Source of the DNA: JBPOIS01 sp052034295
GTDB taxonomy: Bacteria; Pseudomonadota; Gammaproteobacteria; Pseudomonadales; Moraxellaceae
DNA length: 9,730 nucleotides
Reading direction: 5' to 3'
NCBI GenBank assembly: GCA_052034295.1
Contig: JBPOIS010000059.1
Span: forward strand, 1-9,730
The position numbers and the translations under genes are program-made. The stretch's first letter is position 1. Every line of letters begins with the position of its first letter. The notes under the pieces were generated by a model. It saw nothing but the letters and a program-made list of their open reading frames with translations, was not told where the DNA came from and did not search any database. Positions 5,004 to 9,730 of the stretch are shown here, piece by piece.

Positions 5004-5613
5004 GCGCGCATCAGCCCACCGGTGCGCCGATTTGTCTGTGTGGTCGCCCCCCCGCTCGCGTGTGTTCTGGCTGGCCCTTGCGGGTTGGCTGGCGCAGCTG
5101 TGGGTGTTTGTGCTGCCGCTGCTGCCCCACGCGCAGCAGGCCGGACTGGCGCAGTGCGTGCAGCTCCAGCAGGCCCTAGGCCCGGTTGGTACGCCGCTGC
5201 CGGGGGCCATGCACGAGCACTCTGCCTTTTCTGCGCCAGAGCCGTCTGCGGCTCACCCGCTGCAGGGGCATGACGCCCAACACCATCCAGTCCCTGTGGC
5301 CCAGACCATGTCCGCGCAGTCCGCCCGCGCGCTGGACCATGGCCTGCACGCCCACCCCAAAAAACCACACGCCAGTGACCATGACCAGGGCCATGCGGGC
5401 CACGATTGTGGTTTTTGTCTGGTGCTCGGTCATCTGGCGCTGGGCGGTGTGGCGCTGGGGCTGGGCGGACTGTTGCGCCGGTACAGCCTGCAGGTGCGGG
5501 TCTGGCTGCGCCAGCTCTGGCTGCGCCGCTGGCGTTTTTCCCATCCCCTGTCCACGGCACCGCCGTGTTTTTCCTCACTGGGCCTAAGGCCCGTTCTGTG
5601 CCGGGCGGCCTGA
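5002..5613 (+). CDS. DUF2946 family His-rich membrane protein
   Basis: A 203-residue protein. A hydrophobic helix at about 22-42 (FWLALAGWLAQLWVFVLPLL) is followed by a region very rich in histidine: 14 His between residues 71 and 144, including HEH, HH, HDQGHAGH. Then comes a CxxC motif (DCGFC, C136 and C139) at the mouth of a second helix (about 140-157). This layout is that of the DUF2946 family, whose function is unsettled but whose members often neighbour copper transport genes. The His cluster and CxxC suggest metal binding at the periplasmic face. The next genes are a copper-linked MbnP/MbnH pair, 175 bp away, which supports this. ATG 5002 has GAGG 7 bases upstream, yet a good -10 box overlaps the same ATG, so a later start such as GTG 5062 is possible. 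Confidence 0.75.
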   Translation: MRASAHRCADLSVWSPPRSRVFWLALAGWLAQLWVFVLPLLPHAQQAGLAQCVQLQQALGPVGTPLPGAMHEHSAFSAPEPSAAHPLQGHDAQHHPVPVAQTMSAQSARALDHGLHAHPKKPHASDHDQGHAGHDCGFCLVLGHLALGGVALGLGGLLRRYSLQVRVWLRQLWLRRWRFSHPLSTAPPCFSSLGLRPVLCRAA

Positions 5614-5788
5614 TCCCCGGTGGTGGGTCCTGAACGCTTTGGACACTGCCCCGGCATCCTGACGCCTGCACGACTGAACCCGCCCCGGCCGCCGGATGGC
5701 GCGCCGTGGGGACAATCTGCCTGCATGTGTACTTCGGATCTGAGGACTGGAGCACAGGCTGGCCGTTTTGGATGGATTGAGGAAAAAC
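5614..5788 (+). other. Non-coding gap upstream of the MbnP-like gene
   Basis: No convincing gene lies here. The stretch is long enough for a separate promoter for the mbnPH genes, but I cannot pick out a convincing -35/-10 pair. No strong terminator with a T tract follows the DUF2946 gene either, so read-through from it is possible. Confidence 0.4.
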
Positions 5789-6733
5789 ATGATGTTGAAG
5801 AAAATTTATCGCGTTTCTGGACTGGCCGTTTCGATGGGCCTGGTGCTGACGGGTTGTGGTGGTTCGGGCAGCAGCCCGGCCACAGGCACCCCGGCACAGG
5901 CGCAGCCGGTGCGCATTGAGTTTGCCGCCTATGCAGGCAATACGCCAATTGGCTGCAATCAGCCCTTGAATGTGGGCACGCAGAGCAGCCCAGCCCAATT
6001 GCAGGACCTGCGTTTTTACATCAGTGAACTTCGGCTGATCCGTGCGGATGACGTCGAGGTTCCTGTCACGCTGGACCAGACCGCCTGGCAGTACCAGTCC
6101 AATGGGCAGGGGGTGGCCCTAGTGGATCTGGAAAACAACACCGGGGCCTGTGCCACCGGCAGCAACAGTGCTGACCTCAATGCGGTGGTCACCGGCACTG
6201 TGCCTGCGGGCACGTACACCGGCGTGGCCTACACCGTCGGGGTGCCAGAGTCCCTCAACCACAGCGACACCGCCACGGCCCCGGCCCCGCTGAACAACAG
6301 CGCCATGGCTTGGAGCTGGCAGAGTGGCCGCAAGTTCCTGAAAATTGAATTTAAGCCCGACCAGCCGGTTCAGCGTCCGGCCACGGCGACCGCCACGGCC
6401 ACGACGGGCAACAGCTACTATGTGCATTTGGGTTCAACGGGATGCACGGGCAATCCGGCCACAGGGGCCACAGCCAGCTGTAGCAACCCGAACCGCATGG
6501 CTTTTCACAGTCACAGTTTTGACGCGGCCAGCCAGAAGATTGCCGTGGACGTGCAGGGTCTGCTGGCCAACAATGACCTGCAGACCGATCTGGGCGGCGC
6601 CTGGGGTTGCATGAGTGGCAAAACCGACCCGGAGTGTGCCGGTGTTTTTATGGCCCTGAAAATCGACCCGGCCACCGGCTTGCCGCTGGACAGTGGCCAT
6701 GGCCAGACCCTGTTCCGGGTGGTGACCCGCTGA
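5789..6733 (+). CDS. mbnP: MbnP-like copper-binding lipoprotein (four-Cys motif family)
   Basis: A 314-residue secreted lipoprotein; the signal peptide ends in lipobox LTGC (20-23). The mature part matches the MbnP / metallo-mystery-pair four-Cys family: LRFYISELRLI at about 74-84, VPESLNHSD then PLNNSAMAWSWQSGRKFLKIEF at about 152-188, VHLGSTGC at 212-219 and HSH at 240-242. After the lipobox there are six cysteines, at 56, 121, 219, 231, 274 and 283. Tryptophans at 100, 175, 177 and 272 are candidates for the residue that the partner enzyme would oxidise to kynurenine in characterised MbnP proteins. Residues 198-206 form a short Ala-Thr repeat. ATG 5789 has GAGG 6 bases upstream; a TTG seven codons earlier is also open. 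The MbnH partner starts one base after the stop. There is no methanobactin gene nearby, so this is the stand-alone form of the pair. The symbol denotes homology only. Confidence 0.85.
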   Translation: MMLKKIYRVSGLAVSMGLVLTGCGGSGSSPATGTPAQAQPVRIEFAAYAGNTPIGCNQPLNVGTQSSPAQLQDLRFYISELRLIRADDVEVPVTLDQTAWQYQSNGQGVALVDLENNTGACATGSNSADLNAVVTGTVPAGTYTGVAYTVGVPESLNHSDTATAPAPLNNSAMAWSWQSGRKFLKIEFKPDQPVQRPATATATATTGNSYYVHLGSTGCTGNPATGATASCSNPNRMAFHSHSFDAASQKIAVDVQGLLANNDLQTDLGGAWGCMSGKTDPECAGVFMALKIDPATGLPLDSGHGQTLFRVVTR

Positions 6734-6734
6734 C

Positions 6735-7937
6735 ATGGCCCGGACCCTGCACAGGCTCGCTGTCGCCTGTGCACTCGGCGGGGCAGGGCTGCTGGCCCTG
6801 AACCTGTCCGGGTGTGGCGGCAGTCAGACCACCCTCACCGACACCACGCCAGCCGCCAATGCGCAGGGCTGGCGCTGGGTGTTGCCCGCGTTTTTTCCGC
6901 TGCCGCGTGATGATGCACAAAACCCCACCAGTGCGGCCAGGGTCGAGCTGGGGCGGCGGCTGTTTTATGACGTGCGCCTGTCCGGCAACGGCACCCAGTC
7001 CTGTGGCAGTTGCCACCAGCAGGACAAGGCCTTCACCGATGGGCTGCCCGTGGCCATTGGCTCGACCGGCGAGCGCCACCCGCGCAACAGCCAGAGTCTG
7101 GTCAATGTGGTGTATTCGCCGACGCTGACCTGGGCCAATCCGTCGCTGGTGCGGCTGGAGCAGCAGATGGAGGTGCCGCTGTTTGGCGAGCATCCGGTGG
7201 AAATGGGTGTCACCGATGCCAGCAAGCCGCTGATCCTGCAGCGCCTGCATCAGGATGCCCAGTATCCCGGCCTGTTTGCCGCGGCCTTTGCAAAAACCGA
7301 CTGGGGCTGGCCGGAGGTCATTGCCGCGATTGCCAGCTTTGAGCGGTCCATCGTCAGTGCCGACAGCCGTTATGACCGCTACCTGCAGGGCCGGGCCACG
7401 CTGAGCGCCGCCGAGACGCGCGGCATGAACCTGTTTTTTGGGGAAAAAGCCGAGTGCTTCCACTGCCACGGCAGCTTTAATTTCAACGACCAGACCCTGC
7501 ACGCCAACAGCCCCAGTGTGGACACGCCGTTTCACAACACCGGGCTGTACAACGTGGACGGGCAGGGCAGTTACCCTGAAGGCAACCGGGGCGTGTTTGA
7601 GCTGAGCGGACGGACACAGGACATGGGCCGGTTCCGTGCCCCCAGCCTGCGCAACGTCGCCGTGACCGCCCCCTACAATCACGATGGCAGCGTGGCGACC
7701 CTGGCGGCGGTGGTGGCCAACTACGCGGCCGGAGGCCGGGTGATTCCCGCTGGACAGCCCCATGCGGGCGATGGCCGCAGCAACCCCTACAAAGATGACC
7801 TGATTGTCCGCATCAACCTGAGCGAGGCGGAGCAGCAGGATATAGTGGCTTTTTTGCAGACCCTGACCGATGAAACAGTGCTGGTGGATCCCCGTTTTGC
7901 CAATCCTTTTGTGCCCGCTGGCAGCACACGCCCATGA
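6735..7937 (+). CDS. mbnH: MbnH-like di-heme enzyme (MauG/peroxidase superfamily)
   Basis: A 400-residue lipoprotein; the signal sequence ends in lipobox LSGC (24-27). Two c-type heme sites are seen: C90-G-S-C93-H94 and C241-F-H-C244-H245. The motif FRAPSLRNVAVTAPYNHDG (300-318) is the conserved C-terminal heme-pocket segment of the cytochrome c peroxidase/MauG superfamily. Early motifs LGRRLFYDVRLSGNGTQSC and a PRNSQSLVNVVY stretch also fit. The close pairing with an MbnP-like gene (1-base gap) and the ending DETVLVDPRFANPF place it in the MbnH branch, which is known to use a high-valent di-heme state to turn a partner tryptophan into kynurenine. It should sit in the periplasm, anchored by lipid. 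The Shine-Dalgarno is weak (GGGTGG), consistent with translational coupling. The 3' end overlaps the next gene by 68 bases. The symbol denotes homology only. Confidence 0.9.
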   Translation: MARTLHRLAVACALGGAGLLALNLSGCGGSQTTLTDTTPAANAQGWRWVLPAFFPLPRDDAQNPTSAARVELGRRLFYDVRLSGNGTQSCGSCHQQDKAFTDGLPVAIGSTGERHPRNSQSLVNVVYSPTLTWANPSLVRLEQQMEVPLFGEHPVEMGVTDASKPLILQRLHQDAQYPGLFAAAFAKTDWGWPEVIAAIASFERSIVSADSRYDRYLQGRATLSAAETRGMNLFFGEKAECFHCHGSFNFNDQTLHANSPSVDTPFHNTGLYNVDGQGSYPEGNRGVFELSGRTQDMGRFRAPSLRNVAVTAPYNHDGSVATLAAVVANYAAGGRVIPAGQPHAGDGRSNPYKDDLIVRINLSEAEQQDIVAFLQTLTDETVLVDPRFANPFVPAGSTRP

Positions 7938-9039
7938 AGACGAGGCACTGACCCTGCCCAGTCCGCAGGACCGGCTCAGTGTGTCGGCCCGTCTGGACCT
8001 GCGCCACCTGCAGGCTGAGGCCCCGACCAGTGCCACCCTGCCACTGGCCGGGATCGCGCCACTGCGCCAGCCCCAATGGCTGTGGGGCGGTTCCGGACTG
8101 GCCCTGAGCGGGCAAAAAAACCTCACCCCCACGGCGCAGGTGCAGACCACCCTGTCGGTGACCTACAGCGATCAGGAAAAAAAATTCCTGCCCGATGAAG
8201 GCTGGCTGGGCCTGCGGGCACCACAGGGCCAGCTCCGGATCGGCCGGATGGACCCGCTGCCCGTGCTGCAGCCTGAACCCTGGCCCACTGCCAACCTGCT
8301 GATGCAGGGCCTGCTGGGCGATGATCACTGGCATGGCGACGGGGTGCAGGTCGGTCAGGGGCAGACCAGTGACCCGGTGCACTGGCGGCTGGGAGCCTTC
8401 CGAGCCCGCACCTATCCGGGGGCACAGGACACCGTCTGGAGCCTGGGCAGCACCGTACAACTGCAACCCCGCTGGCAGGTCTCGGCGGCGCTGCTGGGCG
8501 TACCGCAGCTGTTGCGGCCCAGTCTGGCGGCCGGTGCACACACCCACAGCACCGCCACCGACCAATGCGGTCGGGCGCTGGCCTGTGTGGACGGGCAGGG
8601 CGGTGTGCTCTGGCTGGCCAGCCAGTGGCAGGACCAGACTGTGCAACCGCACTGGCGCGTGAATGCCCACCTGATGCTGCGTCAGGAGGAGGGCCAGGTG
8701 CTGTCGCGCAATGGCCGGGCCGACTACCGGGGGCAGGTCTGGGGCAGTCTGGTCGAGCTGGGCTATCGGCTGCGGCCCGACTGGCAACTGGCGCTGCGCC
8801 ATGAGCGGCTGGCGATTGACCATGAACTGCACGGGGCCAATGTGCAGCTGATCGCACAGGATGCTGGCCTGCTGGACAACACCCACAGCCCGCAGCGACT
8901 GGGCGCGAAGCTCAGCTGGCAAGTGCGCCCCGGCTGGACCCTGCACGGCTCGGTGCTGCGTGACCACAGCCGTGCTGAAGCACAGTGGCTGAGCACCCTT
9001 GGGCTGACCTGGCGGCCTGAGGGTTGGCGTGTGAAGTAA
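7870..9039 (+). CDS. Probable outer-membrane beta-barrel (porin-like) protein
   Basis: A 389-residue protein with a clear signal peptide (MKQCWWIPVLPILLCPLAAHA, cleavage near 21-22), then HEDE. The rest alternates polar and hydrophobic residues in short strands ending in aromatics (LRIGRMDPLP, HWRLGAFRARTY, RWQVSAALLGV, HWRVNAHLMLRQ, WQLALRHERLAI), as in a 14- to 18-strand barrel. It ends in K, not the usual aromatic residue. A putative surface loop has HTHS followed by C233 and C239 (QCGRALAC), which could form a disulfide or bind metal. ATG 7870 lies inside the end of mbnH in another frame, giving a 68-bp overlap with no good Shine-Dalgarno. The signal peptide justifies this start and suggests coupling to mbnH translation. 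Operon position suggests it lets copper or a copper complex cross the outer membrane, which is inference. I cannot assign a named family. Confidence 0.75.
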   Translation: MKQCWWIPVLPILLCPLAAHAHEDEALTLPSPQDRLSVSARLDLRHLQAEAPTSATLPLAGIAPLRQPQWLWGGSGLALSGQKNLTPTAQVQTTLSVTYSDQEKKFLPDEGWLGLRAPQGQLRIGRMDPLPVLQPEPWPTANLLMQGLLGDDHWHGDGVQVGQGQTSDPVHWRLGAFRARTYPGAQDTVWSLGSTVQLQPRWQVSAALLGVPQLLRPSLAAGAHTHSTATDQCGRALACVDGQGGVLWLASQWQDQTVQPHWRVNAHLMLRQEEGQVLSRNGRADYRGQVWGSLVELGYRLRPDWQLALRHERLAIDHELHGANVQLIAQDAGLLDNTHSPQRLGAKLSWQVRPGWTLHGSVLRDHSRAEAQWLSTLGLTWRPEGWRVK

Positions 9040-9047
9040 ACCGGGGG

Positions 9048-9100
9048 TGCCCGTGCCCTGTCCTGCTCAAAACATGGCTGCGCCGGGCAGGGCGTGGGCA
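9048..9100. other. Long imperfect inverted repeat between convergent genes
   Basis: Arms 9048-9060 and 9088-9100 can form 13 bp (11 Watson-Crick, 2 G-U) around a 27-base loop. The repeat lies between the ends of the barrel gene and the small membrane gene. No T tract follows on either strand, so it may protect a 3' end or stop transcription weakly. Confidence 0.3.
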
Positions 9101-9104
9101 GCGT

Positions 9105-9524
9105 TTAGACCTGTCGGTCCGATGCTTCGGGCGGGGGCGGCTGGGCGCTGCGGTGACGGACATTCATGAAGCTGTTCAAGGTCGTTTGGGCCAAGACGAT
9201 CGAGACCAGCGTCCAATAAATCGCACTGAATTCAGTGCCATAAAAAAACACATAAAGTGAAAAAAACAGCGTCGGCAAAATAATCAGCGACCTGATGATC
9301 CCGTGCGGCAGCGTTCTGCGGGCAATATGTCGCCACAACACAGCCATTCCCAAAAAGCCATAACCCAGAAACCCCACATAAATCCAGGGATGATGCTGGA
9401 TCAGGCCCTGTGCCGCCAACTGGGCTGGATGGGTGGGCAGCAGCCCGGCAGGCAGATACCCGCCCAGCCAGAGCAGGTGAACCGCCGTAAACAGTGTGAT
9501 CAAGGCAGAAATGAAAACAAGCAT
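9105..9524 (-). CDS. Small multi-pass membrane protein of unknown function
   Basis: A 139-residue protein with about four hydrophobic helices (residues about 1-22, 47-64, 73-94 and 95-115) and a short Pro-rich, charged C-terminal tail (RHRSAQPPPPEASDRQV). Cytoplasmic loops seem to carry the basic residues (RHIARR at about 65-70, RHR near the end), so both ends probably face the cytoplasm. I do not recognise a family or any catalytic motif. ATG 9524 is supported by AGGA 8 bases upstream; the stop is TAA at 9105-9107. It is convergent with the barrel gene, 65 bp apart, and runs as a separate unit. Codon use is richer in A and T than the copper genes, mostly through Phe and Lys codons. It is real by start signal and membrane pattern, but its role is unknown. 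Confidence 0.75.
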   Translation of the reverse strand: MLVFISALITLFTAVHLLWLGGYLPAGLLPTHPAQLAAQGLIQHHPWIYVGFLGYGFLGMAVLWRHIARRTLPHGIIRSLIILPTLFFSLYVFFYGTEFSAIYWTLVSIVLAQTTLNSFMNVRHRSAQPPPPEASDRQV

Positions 9525-9730
9525 TTTTTATTCCTGGGTTAGGTGAGTGAAAGTAGGGCTGGTTTGAATCGCGAATGATCTTTGGTATGGCGCCAAATTC
9601 CAGCTGATTTCGCACATCGTATCATCAGAAATCGTCGTTCAGCTTCATCCCCTGAGCACAGACCCTTTCCTTGTCCGGGCTTCGACACCGCTCAGCCTGC
9701 GCAACCCGCTTTTGACCACCTTTGCCCCTT
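9525..9730. other. Non-coding leader of the small membrane protein gene
   Basis: No gene is seen in these 206 bases. They should contain the promoter of the small membrane protein gene, but I cannot pick a convincing box pair on the minus strand. A TTTGG / CCAAA inverted repeat with a 7-base spacer lies at about 9581-9597. Confidence 0.4.
9678..9697. repeat. Intergenic repeat-like motif GGCTTCGACACCGCTCAGCC
   Basis: This imperfect palindrome resembles the CTTCGAC...GCTCAG motif that recurs between genes in many bacterial genomes. Only one copy occurs in the window, so its repetitive nature here is inferred from memory of such motifs. Confidence 0.3.

Noticed and set aside
4997..5998. 333-residue minus-strand open frame opposite DUF2946 and the start of the MbnP-like gene
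   Set aside because: Composition is Arg/Ala/Pro/Gly-rich throughout, typical of a shadow frame in GC-rich DNA, and it covers two plausible genes.
6648..8150. 500-residue minus-strand open frame opposite the di-heme enzyme
   Set aside because: Long only because the opposite strand is GC-rich. It has no domain pattern or start signal, while the plus strand encodes intact heme motifs.

Overview
The window looks like a GC-rich gammaproteobacterial chromosome, probably from the Pseudomonadales. The basis is gene content (a DUF3999 protein end, a DUF432/MscS pair, a DUF2946 protein, an MbnP/MbnH-type copper pair) and lipoprotein and porin-like signal sequences; the species cannot be named. Host-like genes are GC-rich but often use TTT for Phe and AAA for Lys, giving many short T and A runs.

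Layout. (1) Bases 1-477 are the 3' end of a plus-strand DUF3999-type membrane protein gene. (2) Bases 465-3135 look like a 2.67-kb insertion. A perfect 27-bp direct repeat (438-464 and 3109-3135) flanks it. The left copy plus 13 bases of insert completes the DUF3999 reading frame with a new end (EAQ-stop), and the right copy still carries what looks like the original end (AGAD-stop). The insert holds a minus-strand operon of two GTPases (2972 to 787) ending in a UUCG-loop terminator, the 5' part of a further minus-strand gene (from 655) that runs through the left boundary, a possible operator, and a tandem pair of 21-bp repeats just inside the right boundary. It carries no recombinase or transposase. 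(3) Bases 3207-4877 hold a minus-strand operon: a DUF432 protein followed by an MscS-family channel. (4) From 5002 to 9039 are plus-strand genes with a metal theme: a His-rich DUF2946 membrane protein, an MbnP-like lipoprotein, an MbnH-like di-heme lipoprotein, and a probable outer-membrane beta-barrel whose start overlaps the mbnH end by 68 bp. (5) Bases 9105-9524 encode a small minus-strand multi-pass membrane protein, followed by 206 bp of non-coding sequence.

How the parts may work together. In the known MbnP/MbnH systems the di-heme enzyme oxidises a tryptophan of the partner protein to kynurenine, which then takes part in copper binding; here the pair is next to a His-rich membrane protein and a barrel protein, suggesting an envelope copper-handling set. 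The part most likely to be undescribed is the GTPase-pair cassette, which appears to have entered the 3' end of a protein gene while rebuilding its coding end, as tyrosine-recombinase islands do, but carries no visible integrase. It could be a decayed island or a small element moved in trans. A defence or stress role for the GTPases is inference from family behaviour only.
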